Source: Lacticaseibacillus thailandensis DSM 22698 = JCM 13996
Lineage (GTDB): Bacteria; Bacillota; Bacilli; Lactobacillales; Lactobacillaceae
NCBI RefSeq assembly: GCF_001312865.1
Contig: NZ_BBER01000006.1
Coordinates: forward strand, 1 to 62,762
Direction of reading: 5' to 3'
Length of the DNA stretch: 62,762 nt
A program made the position numbers and the translations under genes. The notes under the pieces were generated by a model. That model did no database searches, was not told where the DNA came from, and saw only the letters and a program-made list of their open reading frames with translations. Positions 1-11,125 of the stretch are shown here, in pieces (the stretch's first letter is position 1; each line of letters opens with the position of its first letter).

Positions 1-22
1 AGTTGCTCAACGCAACTTCAAT

Positions 23-51
23 ATCTTATCATCAGGCAAAGTCGCTGTCAA
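23..51 (-). promoter_or_regulatory. rRNA-type promoter P2
   Basis: On the minus strand a consensus TTGACA (46-51), a 17-base spacer and TAAGAT (23-28) form a near-perfect housekeeping promoter pointing out of the left edge. It is the second of a tandem pair. Downstream bases 1-19 hold a short inverted repeat (AGTTGC/GCAACT), as seen in processed rRNA leaders. The stretch 155-295 between P1 and the lysS terminator holds no gene that I can support. Confidence 0.75.
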
Positions 52-125
52 CAACTTTTTATAATCACTTGTTGATGTAACCCGCGCCGCTCTTGGCGAA
101 CGCCGTATCACCTGACGACTTAAAT

Positions 126-154
126 AGTGTACCAACTCGTCACAAAACCGTCAA
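126..154 (-). promoter_or_regulatory. rRNA-type promoter P1
   Basis: On the minus strand a TTGACG -35 box (149-154) and a TACACT -10 box (126-131) are separated by exactly 17 bases. With the second promoter about 100 bases downstream it forms the tandem arrangement typical of rrn operons. No gene follows inside the window, so its target must lie beyond position 1. That the target is an rRNA operon is inference from promoter strength and tandem layout. Confidence 0.7.
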
Positions 155-295
155 GACAAAATCGTGCGCCGTGCCGCTAGCTACACAATTGCGCTCACAT
201 TTTCACGAACTTTTCTCGCAATTTACTGTTATTGAGTTCGTCTTTCAAACAAAAAAAATTCGGTGTCATGTCCCTCTTGAGCTGGATTTGGCCAC

Positions 296-341
296 AAAAA
301 AAACGCTACAGAAAAACTTGTGGCGTTTTTGCGATTTTTTT
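296..341. terminator. bidirectional terminator after lysS
   Basis: The hairpin ACGCTACA/TGTGGCGT (one G-T pair) has a loop of eight bases. It is flanked by an A8 run on the left and T5 plus T8 runs on the right, so it can act on both strands. It separates lysS from the promoters at 23-154. Confidence 0.8.
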
Positions 342-359
342 TAAATGTAATGGCAGTCC

Positions 360-1883
<1,524 letters not shown>

Positions 1884-1921
1884 TCAATTCACATACCCTT
1901 GTATCTTGCCAATTTTGCAGT

Positions 1922-1953
1922 AAAAAAAGCAACCCGACCACGGCCAAGTTGCC
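1922..1953 (-). terminator. terminator after dusB
   Basis: On the minus strand, GCAAC...GTTGC arms with an inner GGCC/GGTC pairing are followed by T7. It lies between the dusB stop and the lysS start, so transcription of lysS is at least partly independent of the upstream genes. Confidence 0.75.
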
Positions 1954-1963
1954 TCATTCTCAT

Positions 1964-2960
1964 CTACCGCAATACCGGACGTGCTGCTAAGCCAGCCACG
2001 AACTCGTCCAAAATCGAATCGACTTCAGCCTCCGTGTTCACTGACATGACGGCGGCCTTCGTCCGCGATGACCGCGGAATCCCCTTTAGGAAGTAAGCCG
2101 CCTGCTTCCGGAATTCTGGTACCGCGACTTTTTCCGTCTTCAACTCGACCAACCGGTGCAATTCCTTCTCGGCAATACTGATTTTTTTCAGCCGGCGTTG
2201 GTTCTGGCAGTAACTCTCCCGTGTCCAGGTAAGTCCGTACCTGACCCAGCAACCATGGATTACCCAAAGCCGCGCGGCCAATCATCACCGCATCCGCACC
2301 GACTTCATCAATCATGCGCTTAGCATCTTGCGGAGTCCGCACATCGCCGTTACCCATGAACGGAATGTCCAGCACGCTAGCAACCTTGGCCAAAATATCC
2401 CAGTCAGCGTGCCCGGAATACAATTGCTTGCGGGTCCGACCGTGCATGGCGAGCGCGGACACACCAGCAGCCTGTGCAGCCTTGGCGTTCTCCACCGCGT
2501 ACACGTGGTCCTTATCCCAGCCAGTGCGCATCTTGACCGTCACCGGCTTGTGCACGTTATGCACGACCGCGTCGAGCATCTCGTAGACCTTGTCGGGATC
2601 CAGCAGCCAGTGAGCCCCTGCATCCGTCTTGGTCACCTTGGGCACCGGGCAACCCATGTTGATGTCAATGATGTCCGCACTCGTATTCTCGTCAATGAAC
2701 TTAGCGGCGTTGACCAACGTGTCTTTGGTCCCTCCAAACACCTGAATGGAGACGGGATGCTCGTGCGGATCAACAAACATCATGCTCAGGGTCTTCTTGT
2801 TCTTGTACTGGATGCCCCGGTCACTGATCATTTCGCAGACCACCAGACCAGCACCAAACTCCTTGGCCGTCACCCGGAAGGCCGCATTCGTGATTCCGGC
2901 CATTGGGGCCACCACTACCTGGTTAGGGATCTCAACGTCCCCAATAAACCAACTACTCAA
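1964..2960 (-). CDS. dusB: tRNA-dihydrouridine synthase DusB (frame broken)
   Basis: An FMN enzyme reducing uridine to dihydrouridine in tRNA. The N-terminal motif VAPMAGITN and the active-site segment DINMGCPVPKVTK with its conserved Cys are present, followed by the MHGRTR and GNGDV FMN-binding segments of the TIM barrel. The frame breaks near 2190 at an A7 tract. With six A's the reading continues as AEKISIAEKELHRLVELKTE and ends at 1964, giving about 331 residues, normal for the family. The distal part is the helical tRNA-binding domain. It follows hslO on the same strand. I treat the break as a likely sequencing indel. Confidence 0.93.
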
Positions 2961-3035
2961 TATTTTTCACCTCAAATATTTCACTAACTTTTTGTCTGTC
3001 GCCTAGTGTACCACGGTCACGAATAACACCACAAC

Positions 3036-3911
3036 TTATGGCAACATGGCGCGCAACTCGTCCGCGCTAAACTGGTAACGCTCGCCACAGAACTTGCAGA
3101 CGGTCTCCGCACCATCGTTTTCGTCAATCATGGCCTGCAACTCGGTGGGCTTGAGCGTGCGCAACGCTTTGCCGAAGCGCTCCTTACTGCAATTGCATTT
3201 GAAGGCAAAGTCATCTTGGCCCAGCACCATCAACTTCCGTCCGTTGACGATGCGGTCCAGAATTTCTTCTGGCGTCAGCCCGGACTTCAGCATCTCCGAG
3301 ACTAACGGCAACGTTTTGATGTTCGTTTCCAGATCAGCTAACGCCTGATCAGTCGCGCCCGGCAGTGCCTCAACGAGGAAGCCGCCAGCAACCTCAATTG
3401 AGTTATCAGCGTTAACAAAGACGGATACCCCCACAGAGGCAGGAATCTGTTCCGACTTGGCCAGATAATACGTGAAGTCGCTCCCCAGTTCACCGGAAGT
3501 TAATGGCACCTGCCCGGTAAACGGGGCACCGCCATCGAGGTACTTCGTCACGGCTAGCACCCCGCGCTTGCCGACCGCGCGAGCCACGTCAATTTTGCCC
3601 ACCACATTCAACGGCAGGTGCACGTGCGGTTCTTGGATGTAACCCCGCACCGTACCGTGGCTGGTACCATCAACGACGATACTACCAGCGGGGCCATCAC
3701 CCTTGATCCGTACCGTCATCAGGTCGTGGTCGTTTTTGAGTTCAGCCGCAGACAGCAGACCGGTACCGATGAGGGCCCGACCCAAAGCTGCTGAGGAGGC
3801 GCTCCACGTGTCGTGACGCCGTTGCGCTTCACCGACCGTGGCGGTCGCGTCGACCGCAAAGAGACGGAACATCCCGTCGGCGGTTACTGCCCGTACTAAA
3901 TAGTCACTCAT
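3036..3911 (-). CDS. hslO: Redox-regulated chaperone Hsp33
   Basis: A holdase chaperone activated by oxidation, acting in the cytoplasm. It is 291 residues. The C-terminal zinc redox switch is intact, with four cysteines as CNC (FKCNCSKERF) and CKFC (VCKFCGERY). The ATG start has AAGGAG about nine bases upstream. It sits between ftsH and dusB, the usual order in lactobacilli and Bacillus relatives. Nothing unusual was seen. Confidence 0.97.
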   Translation of the reverse strand: MSDYLVRAVTADGMFRLFAVDATATVGEAQRRHDTWSASSAALGRALIGTGLLSAAELKNDHDLMTVRIKGDGPAGSIVVDGTSHGTVRGYIQEPHVHLPLNVVGKIDVARAVGKRGVLAVTKYLDGGAPFTGQVPLTSGELGSDFTYYLAKSEQIPASVGVSVFVNADNSIEVAGGFLVEALPGATDQALADLETNIKTLPLVSEMLKSGLTPEEILDRIVNGRKLMVLGQDDFAFKCNCSKERFGKALRTLKPTELQAMIDENDGAETVCKFCGERYQFSADELRAMLP

Positions 3912-3994
3912 GGTTGTTTACTCCTTGTCAATTTATCTGCCTAACAGCATAACACAACTCTGCGGTAGCCGTAGTCGACCGCACCCAAGCCACC

Positions 3995-4027
3995 AAAAAA
4001 AGGTCGAACCCGTAAGGATCCGACCTT
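3995..4027 (-). terminator. terminator after ftsH
   Basis: On the minus strand, AAGGTCG/CGACCTT arms around a 14-base loop are followed by T7, just beyond the ftsH stop. hslO downstream therefore probably has its own promoter in 3912-3990. Confidence 0.8.
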
Positions 4028-4038
4028 CACTCATATCA

Positions 4039-6150
4039 CTATGCCGTTGGCGGCTGGTGGTCATCATTCGACGACTCACTGTCCGCCATTGACGTAGCAC
4101 TCGTGGAACTAGCACTCGTGTTATCCGCCACATCCGGGGTTGTGGCCGCCGCGCTACTGTGCGCTGACTCCTCTGACTCCTGACGTGAAGCTTCCTTCTG
4201 CTCCAAGGCCTTCTTGGCTTCCTCATAGGTAGCCGCCTTTTCACTTGGAAATTCAGACTTGGTCTCCGGCATCTTGCCCGTCTTGAAGAGGCTCAGGATC
4301 TGCTCTTCATTCAACGTCTCGTACTTCAGCAAGGCTTCCGCAATCACCTTATGCTGCTCACGGTGTGCTTCAATGATGTCATGTGCCTGCTGGTGCGCTT
4401 CATCAATGATCCGCCGCACCTCAGCGTCGATTTCGTTAGCCGTCTGCCCAGAATAACCGGCGCCAGCGCCATACATGGCCTGCTGACTTTCCTTCTCCAG
4501 AGCAACCGTGCCCAACTTGTCAGACATCCCGTACTTCGTAACCATCGCCCGGGCAATCTGCGTGGCTTGTTCAAAGTCATTGGATGCACCCGTACTCTCG
4601 GTGTTAAAGATGATTTCTTCAGCAGTCCGGCCACCCATCAAACCAACGATCTGTTCGTTGAGGTCCTTCTTGCTTAGTAAGAATTGGTCATCCTTGGGCA
4701 ACATGATGGCATAACCACCAGCTTGCCCACGTGGAATGATGGTTACCTTCCGCACCGTCCGCGAATCGGATAGTACCAAGCCGATAATCGCATGCCCGGC
4801 TTCGTGGTACGCAACCTGGGTCCGTTCCTTTGGCTGAATGACCCGGTCACGCTTGGCCGGCCCGGCAATAACCCGGTCTTCGGCTTCATCCAAGTCGCTA
4901 GCGTCAATCTTGGTCTTCCCGCGACGAGCAGCAACCAGTGCCCCTTCGTTCAGCAGGTTTTCCAAGTCGGCACCCACAAACCCAGGCGTCTGCTTAGCGA
5001 TGGTCTTCAGATCAACGTCGTCAGCAAACGGCTTGTTCTTGGCGTGGACCTTCAGGATCGCTTCACGACCCTTAACGTCCGGCTGGCCGACCAGAATCTT
5101 CCGGTCAAAACGGCCAGGGCGGAGCAAAGCCGGGTCCAACACATCAGCACGGTTGGTCGCCGCCATGACGATGACACCTTCATTACCAGTAAACCCGTCC
5201 ATTTCAACCAGCAACTGGTTCAGGGTTTGTTCACGTTCATCATGACCGCCGCCCATGCCGGCACCACGTTGGCGCCCAACGGCATCAATTTCATCAATGA
5301 AGATGATCGCTGGCGCCTTCTTCTTGGCCTCATCAAACAGGTCACGAACACGCGAAGCACCAACACCGACAAACATTTCAACAAAGTCAGAACCAGAAAT
5401 GGAGAAGAACGGCACACCCGCTTCACCAGCTACGGCTTTGGCCAGTAACGTTTTACCAGTACCAGGCGGGCCCTCAAGTAGCACACCCGACGGAATACGG
5501 GCACCTAACTTAAGGAACTTCTTCGGATCCTTCAGGAACTCGACGACTTCGACCAGTTCCTGCTTTTCTTCTTCAGCACCGGCAACGTCGGAGAACCGCA
5601 CCTTGTTGGCACTCTTATCCGACTGCTTAGCCCGTGACTTACCAAAGCTCATCATGCGGTTGCCACCGCCCTGTGCACCTTGGTTCATCATCATGTAGAA
5701 GATGACCATCATCAGTACCAGTGGCACGACGGTAATCAGCAAGCTGACCCACGCACTCGTCTGGGACTCCTCATCGGTTGAATTTTTAATGTTATGCTTG
5801 GCGGCCAACGCGTCAATCTTTTTGATTGTACTGTCGTTGTCCGGGATACGCGTCGTAAAGCCTGTGACCGACTCCGTCTTCGATTCACCCAGCAGACCAG
5901 TACTCTTCTGCTTGGTGGTCTTCGACTTACGGTACGAACCCGAGACCTTGTATACCCCGCCGCTTGGCTGAATGGAGAATTCCTTCACCTTGTTCTTTTG
6001 CAGCGCGGTCACAAACTGACTGGTAGTCAGTGACTTTGTGGTACCACCGCTGTCGCCACGCATATAGTATCCGAACCCTCCAACCAGCAGCAGGAACAAC
6101 ACAATGTACGTGAGCGTGCTGCTGAACAGGCCGGTCTTTTTGTTATTCAT
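4039..6150 (-). CDS. ftsH: ATP-dependent zinc metalloprotease FtsH
   Basis: A membrane-anchored AAA+ protease that degrades misfolded membrane proteins and regulatory proteins. It has about 703 residues. Two membrane segments flank an extracytoplasmic domain (near residues 10-27 and 133-153). Next come Walker A GPPGTGKT, Walker B IIFIDEID, the SRH region [12 protein letters not shown] and the zinc motif HEAGH. The C terminus is an acidic Ser/Thr/Ala-rich tail, common in lactobacilli. I use the ATG at 6150, six bases after GGAGG, rather than a TTG two codons upstream. It follows hpt in the classic tilS-hpt-ftsH order. Confidence 0.98.
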   Translation of the reverse strand: MNNKKTGLFSSTLTYIVLFLLLVGGFGYYMRGDSGGTTKSLTTSQFVTALQKNKVKEFSIQPSGGVYKVSGSYRKSKTTKQKSTGLLGESKTESVTGFTTRIPDNDSTIKKIDALAAKHNIKNSTDEESQTSAWVSLLITVVPLVLMMVIFYMMMNQGAQGGGNRMMSFGKSRAKQSDKSANKVRFSDVAGAEEEKQELVEVVEFLKDPKKFLKLGARIPSGVLLEGPPGTGKTLLAKAVAGEAGVPFFSISGSDFVEMFVGVGASRVRDLFDEAKKKAPAIIFIDEIDAVGRQRGAGMGGGHDEREQTLNQLLVEMDGFTGNEGVIVMAATNRADVLDPALLRPGRFDRKILVGQPDVKGREAILKVHAKNKPFADDVDLKTIAKQTPGFVGADLENLLNEGALVAARRGKTKIDASDLDEAEDRVIAGPAKRDRVIQPKERTQVAYHEAGHAIIGLVLSDSRTVRKVTIIPRGQAGGYAIMLPKDDQFLLSKKDLNEQIVGLMGGRTAEEIIFNTESTGASNDFEQATQIARAMVTKYGMSDKLGTVALEKESQQAMYGAGAGYSGQTANEIDAEVRRIIDEAHQQAHDIIEAHREQHKVIAEALLKYETLNEEQILSLFKTGKMPETKSEFPSEKAATYEEAKKALEQKEASRQESEESAHSSAAATTPDVADNTSASSTSATSMADSESSNDDHQPPTA

Positions 6151-6236
6151 GCACAACCTCCAGCAAATACTTCATTAGAAAGCTAAATTTCAAACTATAT
6201 ACGAGAATACCACACAATGCCTGGTACTGCCCATGA

Positions 6237-6773
6237 CTACTTATACACTTCTGGTTTTAATACACCAATGTACGGTAAATTGCGGTACAGACCGTTGTAA
6301 TCCAGGCCGTAGCCAACCAAAAACTCACCCGGCACCGTTTGACCCACGTAATCCGCCTTAACGTCGACCGTCCGGCCCGTTGGCTTGTCGAGCAAAGCCA
6401 CAATTTTTACTGACTTCGCCCCACGGTGTGCCAACAACTCCTTCAAGGCTTTAAGCGTCGTTCCGGTATCCACAATGTCCTCAACGATGATGACGTCACG
6501 ACCCTTAACGCTGGTGTCGAGGTCCTTGTCGATCCGTACGTCGCCACTTGAAGTTGTGCCACCGTAATAGCTGGATACGTCCATAAAATCAATTTCTAAG
6601 TAGTCATCATAGGCACGGATGAAATCCGTCATGAAGATAACCGCACCCTTCAGTACACAGACGCACAGTGGCTTAACGTCAGCATAGTCCTTATGCACGG
6701 TGGTCGCGAGTCGTTGCACCGTGGCCTTGATGTCCTGTGCTGAATACAAAACTTTTAATATATCAGAATTCAT
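6237..6773 (-). CDS. hpt: Hypoxanthine phosphoribosyltransferase
   Basis: Salvages hypoxanthine (and guanine) to IMP/GMP using PRPP. It is 178 residues. The PRPP-binding motif is VIIVEDIVDTGTTL, and the early CVLKGAVIFMTDF segment also fits. The start ATG overlaps the end of tilS by 11 bases, indicating translational coupling. A GGGGG stretch lies about seven bases upstream. Confidence 0.97.
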   Translation of the reverse strand: MNSDILKVLYSAQDIKATVQRLATTVHKDYADVKPLCVCVLKGAVIFMTDFIRAYDDYLEIDFMDVSSYYGGTTSSGDVRIDKDLDTSVKGRDVIIVEDIVDTGTTLKALKELLAHRGAKSVKIVALLDKPTGRTVDVKADYVGQTVPGEFLVGYGLDYNGLYRNLPYIGVLKPEVYK

Positions 6774-8130
6774 CCCTGCTACCCCCGTCGTCCGGTCGGA
6801 AAACTAACTGTGCCTTGATTTTAGCAGTTTGCCCGGCATGAAACAATTGCCCTGGGCGCGTATTTTCGACCCATAGCACCTCGTGTCCCCGGGCGGCGAC
6901 CCACAAGTGATCGCGCACAACCACAGGTACGTGGTTATTTGTTAACAGGCGCCCGAGTTTTTGGTGTTGTCCGCGGGCTAAGCGCACCCAGTCACCCGGT
7001 TGACGGTGACGCACGGTGACTGGTAGTGGCCAACCAGTGGCGGTCGCCAGCACGTGGTCCCCCGCGACCGGCCGCTGCGTCAGTAGTGCCCACGCACCGC
7101 CCACACCGGAAACCCAACGGTCAAGGGCCGTCAGCACCACGTCCGCAGCCTGCACATCCGCGCCGCGCGGTTGGCGCCGCACCTGCCCGTGCTGCACGAC
7201 CAGGGCCAGCTGAGGACTAAGCGTAACGATCCGTTGCCGGCCATCAGGACTAGTCAACGCATTCAGTACTGCTAGGACTTGGCGTTCACTGATGGGGGGG
7301 TACCACCGTGTTAGCAGGTGCTGCAGTAGCAGTTTTTGAACTGTTGTGGATTCATTCTGGACATTTTGCCAGGTAAACTCATCCGACTTTAGTCTGACTT
7401 TTCCTGACAAATGACGCAGTGTCACATCAGCTAAGGTCCGCAACCCCGTCAACTCCGTCGCCAGGCGGGCAAAGTGGCGGTCCGTGTCGGGCCACCGGTC
7501 ACGCAAAAGTGGGAGCACGGTGTGACGCAAATAGTTGCGCGAGTACCGCGTGTCGTCGTTGCTTTCGTCATGAACAAAAGTGATTCCTTGTTGCTCACAG
7601 TAAGCCTGTAACGCTGCTTTGTGCACCGACAATAGTGGCCGTACCACACGCAGCCCGTACTGAACCGTATCAGCGGGAATGCCACTTACGCCCCGCACAC
7701 TCCCCGAACGGGCCAGCCGAAACAACACGGTCTCGGCCTGGTCATCAAGGTTGTGAGCCGTCATCAACAACGGATACCGCTCATTCTGGGCGACCCGAGC
7801 AAACGTGGTGTACCGAAACGCCCGGGCGGCTGCCTCCACCCCGTTGGCGGGATGCGCGGCGACTGGCCATGCCACCACGGTACAGGGCACGTCAAGCTGC
7901 TGGGCATAGGCTTGAACCAAAGCTGCCTCGCGCCCAGCGCTCGGGCGCAATTGGTGATTGATGTGGACCACGCCGACCTGTAGGCCACTCGTGTCCGCAC
8001 TCTGCGCCAATAACGTTAACAAGGCCATCGAGTCGGCACCACCGGAGACCGCCACGAGTACGCGCGTGCCCCGCGGTAAACCAAAGGGGGCTAGCATTCG
8101 CATCATCCCCGCCGTATTGAGTTGCACCAC
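6763..8130 (-). CDS. tilS: tRNA(Ile)-lysidine synthetase TilS
   Basis: Converts the wobble C of tRNA-Ile(CAU) to lysidine, an essential decoding step. The PP-loop ATP pyrophosphatase motif SGGADSMALL lies near residue 28 of the chosen protein, followed by HINHQLRP and the AHNLDDQAET motif. A C-terminal TilS domain follows. An open frame extends to 8190, but that stretch overlaps the yabR terminator. A GTG at 8130 preceded by AAGGGGG is a better start and gives 455 residues. Its last bases overlap hpt. Confidence 0.95.
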   Translation of the reverse strand: MVQLNTAGMMRMLAPFGLPRGTRVLVAVSGGADSMALLTLLAQSADTSGLQVGVVHINHQLRPSAGREAALVQAYAQQLDVPCTVVAWPVAAHPANGVEAAARAFRYTTFARVAQNERYPLLMTAHNLDDQAETVLFRLARSGSVRGVSGIPADTVQYGLRVVRPLLSVHKAALQAYCEQQGITFVHDESNDDTRYSRNYLRHTVLPLLRDRWPDTDRHFARLATELTGLRTLADVTLRHLSGKVRLKSDEFTWQNVQNESTTVQKLLLQHLLTRWYPPISERQVLAVLNALTSPDGRQRIVTLSPQLALVVQHGQVRRQPRGADVQAADVVLTALDRWVSGVGGAWALLTQRPVAGDHVLATATGWPLPVTVRHRQPGDWVRLARGQHQKLGRLLTNNHVPVVVRDHLWVAARGHEVLWVENTRPGQLFHAGQTAKIKAQLVFRPDDGGSRDEF

Positions 8131-8151
8131 CAATTCCCCCTTCGCCAAATA

Positions 8152-8202
8152 AAGGCCCGATTGTGCCAACCACATCCAAGGTTGCGCCAATCGGGCCTTT
8201 AA
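8152..8202 (-). terminator. terminator after yabR
   Basis: The 13-base perfect arms AAAGGCCCGATTG/CAATCGGGCCTTT enclose a 25-base loop. The T-run is weak, so read-through into tilS is likely. Its position forces the tilS start downstream to 8130. Confidence 0.6.
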
Positions 8203-8212
8203 TTACCAGAAC

Positions 8213-8746
8213 TTAACTGCGCCGGCCACCGCGACCGCCGCGTTTACCTTCTGTGTTGCGCCGGATGGTCGAGAGCCGCTGCTCACTTTCCTTGAGGAAG
8301 TCAGACAACAGGTCGTCAAACCCTTCCTTGCCACCATGTTCGTGATGTCCCGCTGGGCGACCACCGCGGCCAGCCACGTTCCGACCGCCACCATTATGCG
8401 GTGCTCCGTGACCAACGTGTGGCCGACCACCATCACCGTGTGCGCGTTCATGTTCATGGTGACGTTCAGCTTCCTGCTTGATGGTCGCGGCGTGTTCGGT
8501 CGCCAGCGCTTCGTTGCCGCTGGCCTTCCGGATCGACAAACCGATCTTGTTGCCATCCACCGAAAGTACCTTCACGTTGACCGTATCGCCAACACTCACA
8601 AAGTCGTGGACGTCCTGCACGAACGTGTCCGCAACCTCAGAAATGTGCACCAGACCGGTTTGGCCATCGCCGAGATCCACAAACGCCCCAAACTTGGTAA
8701 TACCAGTGACCTTACCGCTTAATTGTGCACCTACTGCAACTGACAT
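8213..8746 (-). CDS. yabR: S1-domain RNA-binding protein YabR-like
   Basis: A cytoplasmic protein with one S1 RNA-binding domain at residues 1-75 (GKVTGITKFGAFVDLGDGQTGLVHISEVAD). A His/Gly/Glu-rich low-complexity region and a basic Arg/Gly tail ending in GGRGGRRS follow. The 177-residue length fits YabR-like proteins of lactobacilli. The best SD (GGAGG) is 14 bases from the ATG because of a T8 tract between them. That is unusually long and may be another base-run miscount. It lies between divIC and tilS, as in Bacillus. The exact role is unknown. Confidence 0.9.
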   Translation of the reverse strand: MSVAVGAQLSGKVTGITKFGAFVDLGDGQTGLVHISEVADTFVQDVHDFVSVGDTVNVKVLSVDGNKIGLSIRKASGNEALATEHAATIKQEAERHHEHERAHGDGGRPHVGHGAPHNGGGRNVAGRGGRPAGHHEHGGKEGFDDLLSDFLKESEQRLSTIRRNTEGKRGGRGGRRS

Positions 8747-8779
8747 AAAAAAAATGATTTCCTCCTCGGAATACCCGCT

Positions 8780-9175
8780 TTACTTATCACCCGGAATGCT
8801 GTCATCACTATCCGGAATATTAAAAATGGTTTCACCCGACTTTGACATGTAGTACTTAGCACGAATCAGCTTTTCGAGGTAATCAGCGTTGTTCAGTTCG
8901 TTGACCTGGATCCGCAAATTCTTCTGCTTGGTCGTGACGCGGTGCAACTGGCGCTTGGCCGTGGCGACACGTTGTTCAACGCGGACCTGTTGCTGGTGTA
9001 CGCGCCATAGTTGCACGCCACCACCAACCAGCACTAGCACCAGCAATGCCACTAAAATAACGCGTCGCCGCCGGTGAATTCGGCGCCGCCGATCACGCGC
9101 CGCCTGCTGGTCGCGTTCGACCTGCTGGGCACGCGTGTACGCGTTATCCAAATGGCTGATCTGAGCTTTCGCCAT
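8780..9175 (-). CDS. divIC: Cell-division protein DivIC/FtsB family
   Basis: A bitopic septum component working with FtsL/DivIB at the divisome. It is 131 residues. A very basic N-terminal cytoplasmic tail (RDRRRRIHRRRR) is followed by one membrane helix (VILVALLVLVLVGGGV). The extracytoplasmic part is a coiled coil with the family motif around residues 107-112 (YLEKLIRAKYYMSKSGE). It lies between rqcP and yabR, as in related genomes. Confidence 0.93.
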   Translation of the reverse strand: MAKAQISHLDNAYTRAQQVERDQQAARDRRRRIHRRRRVILVALLVLVLVGGGVQLWRVHQQQVRVEQRVATAKRQLHRVTTKQKNLRIQVNELNNADYLEKLIRAKYYMSKSGETIFNIPDSDDSIPGDK

Positions 9176-9268
9176 CGTGCTGTTCCTCTCCTCAATTTCG
9201 TGGTACTACTGGTCAATTTTCGGGTTTCAATGACTTGAGTATAACAAATCTACCCACCAAACGCACCG

Positions 9269-9529
9269 CTACTTTGCAGGCGTCCGCTGGTCCAAAATCG
9301 TGTACATACTCTCCGCATCGTTCTTCTTGGTCGTATCAACGAGCTCATCAACGCGAACCACCAAGGTTTTGTTCCCAAAGCCAATCGTCAGCGTATCGCC
9401 AACGGATACATCGGTGCTCGACTTTGCCACGCGGTCGTTCACCTGGATGCGGCCCTTATCGGCAATTTCCTTTGCAACCGTGCGCCGCTTAATAATGCGG
9501 GACACCTTCAAAAATTTATCTAAGCGCAT
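9269..9529 (-). CDS. rqcP: S4-domain RNA-binding protein RqcP/YabO
   Basis: A small ribosome-associated quality control protein. In related bacteria RqcP works with RqcH in C-terminal alanine tailing on stalled 50S subunits. It has 86 residues with an S4 domain from residue 1 ([21 protein letters not shown]). The start is fixed by AAAGGAG six bases upstream; an open frame further upstream belongs to the neighbouring flippase. It is one base from the flippase stop, so the two are probably cotranscribed. Confidence 0.93.
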   Translation of the reverse strand: MRLDKFLKVSRIIKRRTVAKEIADKGRIQVNDRVAKSSTDVSVGDTLTIGFGNKTLVVRVDELVDTTKKNDAESMYTILDQRTPAK

Positions 9530-9530
9530 T

Positions 9531-11125
9531 TTATTCTCCTTTGTGAAAATATTTAGTAATTCGTAAAATGTGAGCGCCAACGGGCAACGCCAAAACTTCC
9601 CGGTGACTAAACAGCCCGGTCCAAACGGCCAGCGCCCCCGCGACCAGCACACCGATACCGGCCCACAAGACCGCTAGGAGTATCGCCACCGCCCGGCCCG
9701 TGACGGGTACCACATGGACGCCCATGCCCACAATCACGCCCATACCCGCAGCCACAACCAATAGCCGCCAGCCGAAACCGTGGGCCCAGATGCGCCGGCG
9801 AATGAGTGGATCGAGCGTCAGGTAAATGACTAGCAGCGTGACGCCGAGGCTGATCACCGTGGTCCAAGATGCACCCACCGTGTGCCAGCGCCGCACCGCC
9901 GCACCGTTAAGTGCAACTTTGACCACCACGCCTGCCAGAATAGCAATGGTCGGCACCCGCACCATGTCCTGACTTTGCAGGATACTGGCGCAGGCATTAA
10001 TCGCCGCGGTCACGGCAATGATCAACATGTACACCTGCAACACCAGCGTTCCATCGGTATCGCCGAACAGGCCCCGGTTGATCAACGGCATCTCTACGCA
10101 CAACCCCACCGTCGCCAGCAGCGACACCGCCACGCTGAGGTGAACGAGGACCGTACCAGTACGGACAAAGGTGTGCTCCGCATGCCGCTGGTGCGCCCCA
10201 CTCAGGGTGGCAACAGGCTTTGCGTCAACGCAGTGGCGATGACCAGTCCTAACTGCACCATGGGCTGGCCGCGATCGTAGATGCCCTTCAGGTTCTCAGC
10301 GAGGGCCACTGGCACTCCGGACCGCACCAAAGCCTTGGCCACGGTAAAACTATCCACCAACTGTAGAATCAACAGGATAGCGGCGTAAAGGACCAGCGCT
10401 CCACCCTCAGTTAGTGTCTGCCATACCAAGTGACGCCAGGATGGACCCGCGTCGTGACCAAGCACGCGGTTAATTCCCGTGCTAGGCGTATGCCGCTGTC
10501 GCAGCCAACTACCACCGATAATGATGGTTGCCGCCACCGCGCCGAACACACCGCCGGTCATGGCCCAGGTCCCTGTGCGGTAGTGCGACCACGAAGCACG
10601 GACAGCCACAACGGCCACCAGAATGATAACGGCCACCCGCACGACCTGCTCAACTACTTGGCTCCAGGCCGTTTCCACCATACTGTAGTTAGCCTGAAAA
10701 TAGCCCCGCCCGACTGCCAGCAACGGCAGGGTCAGACCCATGCACCCGACCACGCGGATGAGCGGGGCCAGTTGGGCATCCCCCATCCACCGCGCAATCG
10801 TGGTGGCGCCGGCAAAGTTGCCCAGAAAGATCACCAGCCCAAACCCAGCCAGCACGCCAGTGAGACGCCGCAACGTCTGGTGCCGCGTGGTCAAATCCGG
10901 ACTGGTAATGGCTACCTTGGCCACAAACACCGGGCCCGCAGTCAACGCCATGGTCATGATGATTCCGTACAGCGGGTAGATTTGCTGGTACACGTAGAAG
11001 CCGGTGTTGCCGACCAGGTTCTGGTACGGCACCCGGTAGACCGCGCTCAACACTTTAGCAATGAGCCCGGCCACACTCAGAATCCAGGCGCCATGCATCA
11101 GGCGCTTGCTGTGCGCCCGATTCAT
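9531..11125 (-). CDS. YabM-like polysaccharide flippase, MATE/MOP family (frame broken)
   Basis: A polytopic lipid-flippase-type membrane protein of the MOP superfamily, probably exporting a cell-envelope polysaccharide intermediate. The N-terminal part (307 residues) starts with an early helix ([20 protein letters not shown]) typical of the family. The C-terminal part continues in another frame with [20 protein letters not shown]. The break is near 10205. One extra base restores [10 protein letters not shown] and a protein of about 531 residues. The start ATG overlaps the mfd stop by four bases. The substrate is unknown. Confidence 0.85.
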
